From Deltaproteobacteria bacterium (GTDB lineage Bacteria; Myxococcota; UBA727; VGSZ01), in contig JACOUT010000020.1 of NCBI GenBank assembly GCA_016177705.1, positions 1 through 64,000 on the forward strand: DNA of 64,000 bases, in the 5' to 3' direction. Both the position numbers and the translations under genes were made by a program. This document shows, in pieces, positions 33,068-39,794 of this stretch; position 1 is the first letter of the stretch; every line of letters begins with the position of its first letter. The notes under the pieces were generated by a model. The model was not told the DNA's origin and ran no database searches. It saw nothing but the letters and a program-made list of their open reading frames with translations.

Positions 33068-34582
33068 TCACATCGCCAGCTTGAGGCCCAGGTGGAAGGT
33101 GCGTTCGCGCGGCAAGTCGAGCGTCGCCAGCCCCGTCTTCGCCTCGATGTCGCGCAGCACCTGCTGCGCGCGCGCCGGCGTCTCGGTGGCGAGCACGAAC
33201 CACACGTTGAAGGCGTGCTCGCGCGCGTAGTTGTGGGCCACCTCGGGGTAGTCGTTGATCAGCGCCACCACGTCGTCGAAGCGCGCCGGCGGCACCTGCA
33301 TGGCGACCAGCGTGAAGTGGCCGCCGAAGCGCTCGACGTCGTAGAGCGGGCCGAAGCGCGTCAGCACACGGCGCGCGAGCAGCGCGCCGACGCGCTTCAC
33401 CACCTCGTGCTCATCGACGCCGACGGCGCGGGCCACCGCCGCGTACGGGTGATCCTCGACGGGGATGCCCTCCTGCAACAGCTCGATCAGGCGACGATCG
33501 ATGTCGTCGACGCCATCGATCGCGCGCGCGCGCGCGGCGGCTCGACCTGGCGGCGGACGGTAGTGCGCGCCGCGCTGCTTGAAGCAGCGCGTGCTTATGA
33601 GCACCTCGCGCGGCGCGTCCGCGAGGCCGGCGACGCGCGCTGCCTGCTCCGCTTGCGCGCGCACCTCGTGCTCGTGCCTGCCGTGGATCATGCAGTACAG
33701 CGTGTAGGGCCAGCGCGGCGGCGCGGCACGGCGCTGGTAGCAGAGCGTGACGAACGGCAGCTCGGCGAGCCGCTCGCCCGCGACGTCGGCGGCGGCGCCC
33801 TCGACGGCAAAGACGCACATGGCGTTGTGCGTGAAGCCGAGCCGGCGGTGCGCGAGCACCGCGCCGAAGCGGCGCACGTCGCCGCATGCGAGCAGCGCGC
33901 GCGTCGTCGTCAACGGCTCGGCCTCGTCGATCTCGAGCCGGCGCGCCAGCTCCGCGAACGGGCGCTCCACCAGCGGGATGCCGTCTTGCAGTGCGGCCAC
34001 CACGCGCTTGTCCGCGACGAGGCTCCCTCCTTGAGGGGCGGTGACGCCCCCTCCCCGTGGCACGGATGGCGTTGGGCCGCTCCCCCGAGGCCGGGGGAGC
34101 CCACTCGGCTCGCGCTCCACCAATGGGAACGCGAGATCGATGTGATGCTCGCGCACCATGCGCAGGTCGAGCACCTCGAGCGCGCTTCGCCGCGCGATGT
34201 CCGCCAGCACCGCAAGCAGCCGCGGCTCATCCGCCGCGGTGACGACGAACCATAGGTTCCAGGTCGGGTGCGCGCGTTGGTAGTTGTGGTTGACCTCGTC
34301 GTACGACGACACCAGCGCCGCCACCTCCTCGAGCCTCGGTACCGGCACCGCCATGGCGGCGAGCGTGCTCAGCCCGAGGCGTCCCGGTCGAAAGACCGGC
34401 CCGACGCGCACCAGCCACCCTGCCTGCAACGCGCGACGCAGCACGGCCAGCACCTCGGCTTCGCTGGTGCCGAGCGCCTCGGCAGCGGCGGCGAACGGCC
34501 GCTCGACCAGCGGCAGGTCGCGCTGCAATGCATCAAGCACCACCAGCTCCTCCTCGGTCGGCGTGGCGATGGGCTCGGTCAT
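33068..34582 (-). CDS. Three-domain fused siroheme decarboxylase (NirD/NirL/NirG-like)
   Basis: 504 residues from the ATG at 34582. It contains three successive Lrp/AsnC-like siroheme decarboxylase units: about 8-156 (VNHNYQRAHPTWNLWFVVTA), 188-342 (FVTLCYQRRAAPPRWPYTLY) and 357-504 (VAHNYAREHAFNVWFVLATE). Units 1 and 3 carry the HNY type, unit 2 the CYQRR type. With the separate NirH-like gene this gives four units, the number expected for the NirDLGH set, where D and L are often already fused. Residues 158-188 form a Gly/Pro-rich linker encoded by a palindromic repeat (34033-34100), probably an insertion in frame. Confidence 0.88.
   Translation of the reverse strand: MTEPIATPTEEELVVLDALQRDLPLVERPFAAAAEALGTSEAEVLAVLRRALQAGWLVRVGPVFRPGRLGLSTLAAMAVPVPRLEEVAALVSSYDEVNHNYQRAHPTWNLWFVVTAADEPRLLAVLADIARRSALEVLDLRMVREHHIDLAFPLVEREPSGLPRPRGSGPTPSVPRGGGVTAPQGGSLVADKRVVAALQDGIPLVERPFAELARRLEIDEAEPLTTTRALLACGDVRRFGAVLAHRRLGFTHNAMCVFAVEGAAADVAGERLAELPFVTLCYQRRAAPPRWPYTLYCMIHGRHEHEVRAQAEQAARVAGLADAPREVLISTRCFKQRGAHYRPPPGRAAARARAIDGVDDIDRRLIELLQEGIPVEDHPYAAVARAVGVDEHEVVKRVGALLARRVLTRFGPLYDVERFGGHFTLVAMQVPPARFDDVVALINDYPEVAHNYAREHAFNVWFVLATETPARAQQVLRDIEAKTGLATLDLPRERTFHLGLKLAM
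34033..34100. repeat. REP-like hairpins inside the decarboxylase fusion gene
   Basis: GAGGGGCG (34033-34040) pairs with CGCCCCCTC (34045-34053) with one bulge, and GCTCCCCC (34079-34086) pairs perfectly with GGGGGAGC (34093-34100). The translated linker is low-complexity Gly/Pro/Arg/Ser and unlike the flanking domains. The CTCCCC/GGGGAG theme also occurs in the inverted repeat at 25554-25683. Insertion of a repetitive element in frame is inferred. Confidence 0.6.
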
Positions 34583-34626
34583 GCTGCGCTGTCCTCTCAC
34601 GATGACGGGCCACTCATGGCGACGGG

Positions 34627-34642
34627 TTGCGACGAACCGCAA
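34627..34642. promoter_or_regulatory. CRP/FNR-like inverted repeat in the divergent nir promoter region
   Basis: TTGCG-N6-CGCAA is a perfect 5+5 inverted repeat, 45 bases before the decarboxylase fusion start (34582) and 53 bases before the siroheme-synthase start (34695). Its form (TTGC-N8-GCAA) resembles sites of the CRP/FNR superfamily, whose members often control denitrification genes. It is not the canonical TTGAT-N4-ATCAA box. No such site was found upstream of nirS. Confidence 0.4.
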
Positions 34643-34670
34643 TCGACCTGCGCTCCGCGCCAATGTAGAG

Positions 34671-34691
34671 GGTCGCACCGAGGGTGCAACC
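34671..34691 (+). promoter_or_regulatory. Hairpin over the siroheme-synthase ribosome-binding site
   Basis: GGTCGCACC (34671-34679), loop GAG, GGTGCAACC (34683-34691) form a stem with one mismatched pair. The right arm contains the GAGGG ribosome site just upstream of the ATG at 34695. It could be an operator or could hide the ribosome site in the mRNA and lower translation of this gene. Confidence 0.45.
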
Positions 34692-34694
34692 GAC

Positions 34695-35306
34695 ATGCCG
34701 AGCTTCCCCCTGTTCATCTCCCTCGAAGGCAAGCGCGTGCTCGTCATCGGCGCCGGCCGCGTTGCTGCACGCAAGATCGAGAAGCTGCTGCTGTTCGGGC
34801 CGCGCATCGACGTGGTGGCGCCCGTCGCCACCGCCGAGGTCGAGGCCTGGGCCGGCGACGGCAAGCTGACGCTCGCGCGCCGCACCTATCAGCCCGCCGA
34901 CCTCGAGCACGCCGACCTGGTGATCGTGGCCGCCGACGACCTCGCGCTGCAAGAAGAGGTGCACCGCGCGTGCGTCGAGCGCAAGGTGCCGGTGAACGCG
35001 GTCGACAGCCCGCGCTGGTGCACTTTCACCTTCCCCGCGCTCGTGGTCGAGGGCGACGCCACCTTCGGCGTGTCGACGGCAGGCAAGGCACCGGGCGTGG
35101 CCGCCGGCCTCAGAGCCTGGTTGCAGCGGACGCTGCCGCCGGGTCTCGCCGATGTGGTGCGACGGGCGCACGCGTTCCGGACGGCTGCTGATGCGGCGGG
35201 GCATCGCGACGCTCCTCACCTGGCGGCACAAGCTTCGCTCGCGCTGGTGGAGGCGTGGTCTCGGCGTGAGCCGCTGCCGGAGCTCGCGCCGCCTCCTCGG
35301 GGTTGA
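34695..35306 (+). CDS. Siroheme synthase NAD-dependent part (precorrin-2 dehydrogenase/ferrochelatase-like)
   Basis: 203 residues from the ATG at 34695. The Rossmann start MPSFPLFISLEGKRVLVIGA then GRVAARKIEKLLLFGPRIDV, and AVDSPRWCTFTFPALVVEGD with FGVSTAGKAPGVAAGLR, match SirC/Met8/CysG N-terminal domains, including the nearly invariant FGVSTAGKAP. It oxidises precorrin-2 to sirohydrochlorin, the route to siroheme and heme d1. The last 65 residues are encoded opposite to the tail of the uroporphyrinogen methyltransferase gene, a 197-base convergent overlap. The start lies next to a hairpin. Whether it also inserts iron, as Met8 does, is unknown. Confidence 0.9.
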   Translation: MPSFPLFISLEGKRVLVIGAGRVAARKIEKLLLFGPRIDVVAPVATAEVEAWAGDGKLTLARRTYQPADLEHADLVIVAADDLALQEEVHRACVERKVPVNAVDSPRWCTFTFPALVVEGDATFGVSTAGKAPGVAAGLRAWLQRTLPPGLADVVRRAHAFRTAADAAGHRDAPHLAAQASLALVEAWSRREPLPELAPPPRG

Positions 35307-36039
35307 ACCACGCCAGTCGATCCGCCAGGTCGACGACGTCGCCGACCACCATGACCGCGGGCGACGCGACTTCGGGCGGCGCCTCGGCGACTTCGCGCAG
35401 CGTCGAGCGCACGGTCCGTTGCGCGGGCGTGGTGCCGTTCTCGACGAAGGCGACCGGTTCGTCGACGCGACGCCCGGCGGCGATCAGCTCGGCCGCAATC
35501 TCGGCGCGTCGCTGCACGCCCATCAACACCACCACGGTGCCGACGCCGCGCAGGCTCGCCCAGTCGACCTGCGTCTGCAGCTTGCCGCTCGCCTCGTGCC
35601 CGGTGACGACGGCGAAGGAGCACGCGACGTTGCGGTGCGTGACCGGGATGCCGGCGTAGGCGGCCGCGGCGATGCTCGAGGAGACGCCAGGGACGATTTC
35701 GAAGGGGATGCCGCGCTCCCGCAGGAACAGCGCCTCCTCGCCGCCGCGTCCGAACACGAACGGGTCGCCGCCCTTGAGGCGCACGACGGCGTTTTGCCGC
35801 AGGGCTGCGGCAAGAATGCGCGCGTTGATCTCCTCTTGGCTCGGGCAGGGCTTGCCCGCTTCCTTGCCGACGTACACCAACTCCGCCCGCGGCGGCGCGA
35901 GGGCCAAGAGCTCGGCGCACACCAGCGAGTCGTAGAGGACGACGTCGGCCTCGGCGAGCACGCGCGCGGCCTTGACGGTGAGCAGCTCCGGGTCGCCGGG
36001 GCCGGCTCCAACCAGATAGACCATGCGGCGTTTTGCCAT
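35110..36039 (-). CDS. Uroporphyrinogen-III C-methyltransferase (CobA/NirE type)
   Basis: 309 residues from the ATG at 36039, with GGAGGAG ten bases upstream. Classic SUMT signatures: VYLVGAGPGDPELLTVKAAR at 7-26, VRLKGGDPFVFGRGGEEALF at 87-106, VPGVSSSIAAAAYAGIPVTH at about 117-135, and VVLMGVQRRAEIA. It methylates uroporphyrinogen III twice to give precorrin-2 and supplies the heme d1 pathway. The family core ends by about residue 245; residues 245-309 are a Pro/Ala/Arg-rich tail encoded opposite the 3' end of the siroheme-synthase gene. The short core distinguishes it from CysG fusions. NirE and CobA are not separable by sequence reading. Confidence 0.92.
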   Translation of the reverse strand: MAKRRMVYLVGAGPGDPELLTVKAARVLAEADVVLYDSLVCAELLALAPPRAELVYVGKEAGKPCPSQEEINARILAAALRQNAVVRLKGGDPFVFGRGGEEALFLRERGIPFEIVPGVSSSIAAAAYAGIPVTHRNVACSFAVVTGHEASGKLQTQVDWASLRGVGTVVVLMGVQRRAEIAAELIAAGRRVDEPVAFVENGTTPAQRTVRSTLREVAEAPPEVASPAVMVVGDVVDLADRLAWFNPEEAARAPAAAHAETTPPPARAKLVPPGEERRDAPPHQQPSGTRAPVAPHRRDPAAASAATRL

Positions 36040-36154
36040 CTGTGTCTCCTCCAGCAGCGGTTCGCGCGTTCCCACACAACCTGTCGAGCCACCCGTGCGG
36101 CTCCTCTCGGTGGTATCGCGTGGGCCGCGCGCTTCGGCACCATCCGTTCGCGCA

Positions 36155-36169
36155 CGCTTCTAGCAAGCG
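36155..36169. promoter_or_regulatory. Inverted repeat upstream of nirS
   Basis: CGCTT-CTAGC-AAGCG is a 5+5 inverted repeat 26 bases before the nirS start, in the 155-base divergent gap between the methyltransferase and nirS. An AGGAGG ribosome site follows at 36181. No TTGAT-N4-ATCAA FNR/DNR box is visible in this gap. A role as regulator site is only possible. Confidence 0.3.
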
Positions 36170-36194
36170 GCGTGACATCCAGGAGGCTTGGACC

Positions 36195-38156
36195 ATGAAA
36201 CGGTTGGCGATTCTCTGCGCGGTCGCAGGAGCGACCATTCTCTTCAGTGTGTCATCGCTGGCGGGCGGCGACGTCAAAGCAGGTGAGGCCAAGGCGACCC
36301 TGTGCCAGGCCTGCCATGGCGAGAAGGGCAACAGCATCATGCCGCTGTACCCCTCGCTCGCCGGGCAAAAGGCGGACTACCTGGTCAAGCAGATGAAGGC
36401 GCTGCGCTCTGGCGAGCGCAAGGATCCGGTGATGGGGCCGATGGCGGCGACCTTGACCGACGCCGACATCGACAACTTGGCCGCCTACTTCGCCGCGCAG
36501 AGGCCAGTGAAGGCGGTCACGCCCAAGGAGAAGACGGTCACCGAGACCGAGAAGCGCTACGAGGGCGCGCCGTCGGGCATCGACCCGGCCTTCAAGGGCC
36601 CGGCGGGCAGCGGCGTCACGCTCAGCGCCAAGGAGATGGACGAAGGCAAGAAGATCTTCTTCGAGCGCTGCGCGGGCTGTCATGGCGTCTTGCGCAAGGG
36701 CGCCACCGGCAAGCCACTCACCACCGACATCACCACCAAGGTCGGCAAGGACTACCTGAAGAACTTCATCAAGTTCGGCTCGCCGGCGGGCATGCCGAAC
36801 TGGGGCACGTCGGGCGAGCTGACCGACGCACAGATCGACCTGATGTCGCGCTACCTGATGGTCGAGCCGCCGCAGCCGCCCGAGTGGGGCATGAAGGAGA
36901 TGAAGGGCACCTGGAACGTGCTCATCAAGCCCGAGGACCGGCCGAAGAAGAAGGAGAACGCCTACAACCTCGACAACGTGTTCTCGGTGACGCTGCGCGA
37001 CTCAGGGCAGATCGCGCTCGTCGACGGTGACACCAAGGGCATCATCAACGTCATCAAGACCGGCTACGCGGTGCACATCTCGCGCTTCTCGAGCTCGGGG
37101 CGCTACCTGTTCGTCATCGGCCGTGACGCCAAGATCAACCTGATCGATCTGTGGATGAAGGTCCCGGACACGGTCGCCGAGATCAAGGTCGGCCTCGAGG
37201 CCCGCTCGGTCGAGACCTCCAAGTACAAGGGCTACGAGGACACCTACGCCATCGCCGGCAGCTACTGGCCGCCGCAGTTCGTCGTCATGAAGGGCGACAC
37301 GCTCGAGCCGCTCAAGATCGAGAGCACGCGCGGCGTCACCGTCGGCACGCAGGAGTACCACCCGGAGCCGCGCGTCGCCGCTATCGTGGCGTCGCACGAG
37401 CGCCCCGAGTTCATCGTCAACGTCAAGGAGACCGGCAAAGTCTTGATGGTGGACTACACCGACCTGAGCAACATGAAGATCACCACCATCGAGACCGCGC
37501 AGTTCCTGCACGACGGTGGCTGGGACGTGTCGCACCGCTACTTCCTGTCGGCGGCCAACAAGTCGAACAAGGTGGCGGTCATCGACTCGAAGACCGCCAA
37601 GCTGGTCAAGCTGGTCGACGTCGGCGCCATCCCGCACCCGGGCCGTGGCGCGAACTTCGTCGATCCCAAGTTCGGCAAGGTGTGGGCCACGCCCCACCTC
37701 GGCGACAACACCATCTCGCTCATCTCCACCGACACCGGCAAGAAGGACGCGTGGAGCGTGGTGCGTACGCTGAAGGGCGCAGGAGGCGGTTCGCTGTTCG
37801 TCAAGACGCACCCGAAGTCGACCAACCTGTGGGTCGACACGCCGCTCAACCCCGACACCAAGGCGAGCCAGAACATCGCGGTGTTCGACATCAACAACCT
37901 CGACAAGCCGTTCGAGCAGTTGCCGATCGCCGAGTGGGCCGCGCTCGGGGACGGCGTGAAGCGCGTGGTGCAGCCCGAGTACTCGAAGGACGGCTCCGAG
38001 GTCTGGTTCTCGGTGTGGAACGGCAAGGACCAGAAGTCGGCGCTGGTGGTCGTCGACGACAAGACGCGCAAGCTCAAGGCGGTCATCAAGGACCCACGCC
38101 TGATCACGCCGACCGGCAAGTTCAACGTCTACAACACGCAGCACGACATCTACTGA
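36195..38156 (+). CDS. nirS: Cytochrome cd1 nitrite reductase with an extra N-terminal cytochrome c domain
   Basis: 653 residues from the ATG at 36195 (AGGAGG upstream), with a signal peptide of about 24 residues. Two heme c motifs occur: CQACH at 37-41 in a c4/c553-like domain (residues 25-105) and CAGCH at 159-163 in the usual NirS cytochrome domain, with GMPNWG giving the possible Met200 ligand. From about 250 the eight-bladed d1 propeller follows, with His294 (AVHISR), His439 (FLHDGG) and His481 (PHPGRG) equivalent to the d1 ligand and active-site histidines, and the conserved ending NVYNTQHDIY. It reduces nitrite to nitric oxide in the periplasm. NirS is normally about 560-600 residues with one c domain; the extra domain may act as a built-in NirC-like donor. 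Confidence 0.95.
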   Translation: MKRLAILCAVAGATILFSVSSLAGGDVKAGEAKATLCQACHGEKGNSIMPLYPSLAGQKADYLVKQMKALRSGERKDPVMGPMAATLTDADIDNLAAYFAAQRPVKAVTPKEKTVTETEKRYEGAPSGIDPAFKGPAGSGVTLSAKEMDEGKKIFFERCAGCHGVLRKGATGKPLTTDITTKVGKDYLKNFIKFGSPAGMPNWGTSGELTDAQIDLMSRYLMVEPPQPPEWGMKEMKGTWNVLIKPEDRPKKKENAYNLDNVFSVTLRDSGQIALVDGDTKGIINVIKTGYAVHISRFSSSGRYLFVIGRDAKINLIDLWMKVPDTVAEIKVGLEARSVETSKYKGYEDTYAIAGSYWPPQFVVMKGDTLEPLKIESTRGVTVGTQEYHPEPRVAAIVASHERPEFIVNVKETGKVLMVDYTDLSNMKITTIETAQFLHDGGWDVSHRYFLSAANKSNKVAVIDSKTAKLVKLVDVGAIPHPGRGANFVDPKFGKVWATPHLGDNTISLISTDTGKKDAWSVVRTLKGAGGGSLFVKTHPKSTNLWVDTPLNPDTKASQNIAVFDINNLDKPFEQLPIAEWAALGDGVKRVVQPEYSKDGSEVWFSVWNGKDQKSALVVVDDKTRKLKAVIKDPRLITPTGKFNVYNTQHDIY

Positions 38157-38234
38157 GTGGGGGAAGAGCGGCGAGGCGAGGCCATTGCGAAGGCCTCGCC
38201 TCGCTGCTGTGTTTCGCGGGTGGAGGCGGGTGGC

Positions 38235-38603
38235 ATGCGATCGCTGCTGATCGGATTGATGCTGGTCGGATCGATGCTGGTCGCCGCCGCATGCGCGGCG
38301 CCGATGGCCGTCACGCGCATCGCGGTCGATGCGCCCGAGTCGAGCGTCATCAGCCCCAAGCGCCAGGCCGAGCTGACCATGATGGTCAAGCACGACTGCG
38401 GCTCCTGCCACGGACTCACGCTCAAGGGCGGTCTCGGCAAGCCGCTGTTGCGCGAGCGCATGGCCGCGCTGCCTACCGAGACCTTGTCCGCGCTCATCCT
38501 GGGCGGCGTGCCCGGCACCGCCATGCCGCCATGGCTCGGCATCGTCACACCCGAGGAGGCCCGCTGGATCGCGGCCGGCCTGCGCCAAGGGGCGTTCGAG
38601 TGA
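38235..38603 (+). CDS. nirC: Cytochrome c55x NirC, predicted lipoprotein
   Basis: 122 residues from the ATG at 38235. The signal ends in a lipobox AAAC with Cys20. The heme motif is HDCGSCHGLTLKGGLGKPLL (Cys55 to His59), and MPPWLGIVTPEEARWIAAGL carries the axial Met, exactly as in NirC cytochromes of denitrifiers. It may pass electrons to NirS or help heme d1 maturation. Its stop overlaps the nirF start (GTGA), and it follows nirS by 78 bases. If the extra domain of NirS is a donor too, this organism has two NirC-like units, one membrane anchored and one fused. Confidence 0.9.
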   Translation: MRSLLIGLMLVGSMLVAAACAAPMAVTRIAVDAPESSVISPKRQAELTMMVKHDCGSCHGLTLKGGLGKPLLRERMAALPTETLSALILGGVPGTAMPPWLGIVTPEEARWIAAGLRQGAFE

Positions 38604-39787
38604 ACCGAATCGGCCACGCGCTCTCGGCGACGCTGTTGGCGTGCGCGGCGTGCGTGACGGCGTCACCATCAACCCCCTCGGTGCCACGCGGCACCGGCGA
38701 TCTCGGACTCATCGTCGAGCGTGCCGTCGGGCGCGTGCAGGTGGTCGAGCACAGCGGCATGACCACGCTGTCGACCGTCGAGGGCCTCGGCGATCTGTCG
38801 CACGCCTCGGTGGTGTTCTCGCGCGACGGCCGCTACGGCTTCGTGTTCGGCCGCGACGGCGGGCTCACCAAGGTCGATCTGCTCGAAGGGCGCGTGGTCG
38901 GGCGCGTCGTGCAGGCGGGCAATTCGATCGGCGGCGCCGTCTCGCAGGATGGCTCCTTGGTCGCGGTCTCCAACTACGAGCCGGGCGGCATCAAGGTCTT
39001 TCGCGCGACCGACCTCTCCCTGGTCGCGGACATCCCCGCGCTCGACGACGACGGCAAGGCATCCAAAGTGGTCGGCCTGGTCGACCTGCCGGGGCAGCGC
39101 TTCGCCTTCTCGCTGTTCGAAGCAGGCCAGGTCTGGGTGGCAGACGTGTCGGGCCCCACGCCCGCGCTGCAGAAGTTCACCGCCGCCGGCAAAGAGCCCT
39201 ACGACGGCCTGGTCACCGGCGATGGCCGCTTCTACGTCGCGGGCCTGTTCGGCGAGGACGGCGTGGCGGTCATCGACCTGTGGCACCCGGAAGGCGGCGC
39301 GCGCAAGGTGCTGCCCGACTGGGGCCACGGCGAGGAGAAGCTGCCGGTCTACAAGATGCCGCACCTCGAGGGCTGGGCGACCTCATCGGGGCTGCTGTTC
39401 GTGCCCGGAGTCGGCCGCCACGAGGTCTGGGCGGTGCGGGTCGACGGTTGGCAGGTGGTGAAGCGCATCCCGGTGCACGGGCAGCCGGTGTTCGCGGTGG
39501 CCAACCCCGCCGGCCGGCAGGTGTGGGTCAACTACGCGCTGCCCGACAACGACACCGTGCAGGTGATCGACATCGACACACTGGAGGTGGTGCGCACCCT
39601 CAAGCCCGGCAAGGGTGTGCTGCACCTGGAGTTCACGCCGCGCGGCGACGCGGTGTGGCTGAGCGTGCGCGACGAGGATCGCGTGGAGGTCTACAGCACG
39701 CGCACCTTCGAGAAGCTGCGCGCGCTGCCGGCCGACAAGCCGTCGGGCATCTTCTTCACGTCGCGCGCGGCGCGACCGGGCTTCTGA
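38600..39787 (+). CDS. nirF: Heme d1 biosynthesis protein NirF
   Basis: 395 residues from a GTG at 38600 that overlaps the nirC stop. A short signal with lipobox (LLACAAC) makes it a probable lipoprotein, as reported for NirF of Pseudomonas. A beta-propeller related to the NirS d1 domain follows: VVFSRDGRYGFVFGRDGGLT, KVDLLEGRVVGRVVQAGNSI, YKMPHLEGWATSSGLLFVPG and a last blade ending LHLEFTPRGDAVWLSV. It acts in the periplasm in a late step of heme d1 synthesis. No heme c motif is present, in contrast to NirN. Seven bases separate it from nirN. Confidence 0.92.
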   Translation: MNRIGHALSATLLACAACVTASPSTPSVPRGTGDLGLIVERAVGRVQVVEHSGMTTLSTVEGLGDLSHASVVFSRDGRYGFVFGRDGGLTKVDLLEGRVVGRVVQAGNSIGGAVSQDGSLVAVSNYEPGGIKVFRATDLSLVADIPALDDDGKASKVVGLVDLPGQRFAFSLFEAGQVWVADVSGPTPALQKFTAAGKEPYDGLVTGDGRFYVAGLFGEDGVAVIDLWHPEGGARKVLPDWGHGEEKLPVYKMPHLEGWATSSGLLFVPGVGRHEVWAVRVDGWQVVKRIPVHGQPVFAVANPAGRQVWVNYALPDNDTVQVIDIDTLEVVRTLKPGKGVLHLEFTPRGDAVWLSVRDEDRVEVYSTRTFEKLRALPADKPSGIFFTSRAARPGF

Positions 39788-39794
39788 GGAGCGC

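Noticed and set aside
31387..34582. Transcription regulators of the Lrp/AsnC family next to nirJ
   Set aside because: The Lrp-like domains carry HNY and CYRR motifs of siroheme decarboxylases and stand in a heme d1 cluster, so enzyme function is preferred.
37151..38599. Upstream extension of nirF inside nirS
   Set aside because: It is the shifted frame of nirS; the GTG at 38600 gives a lipoprotein signal and overlaps the nirC stop as expected.
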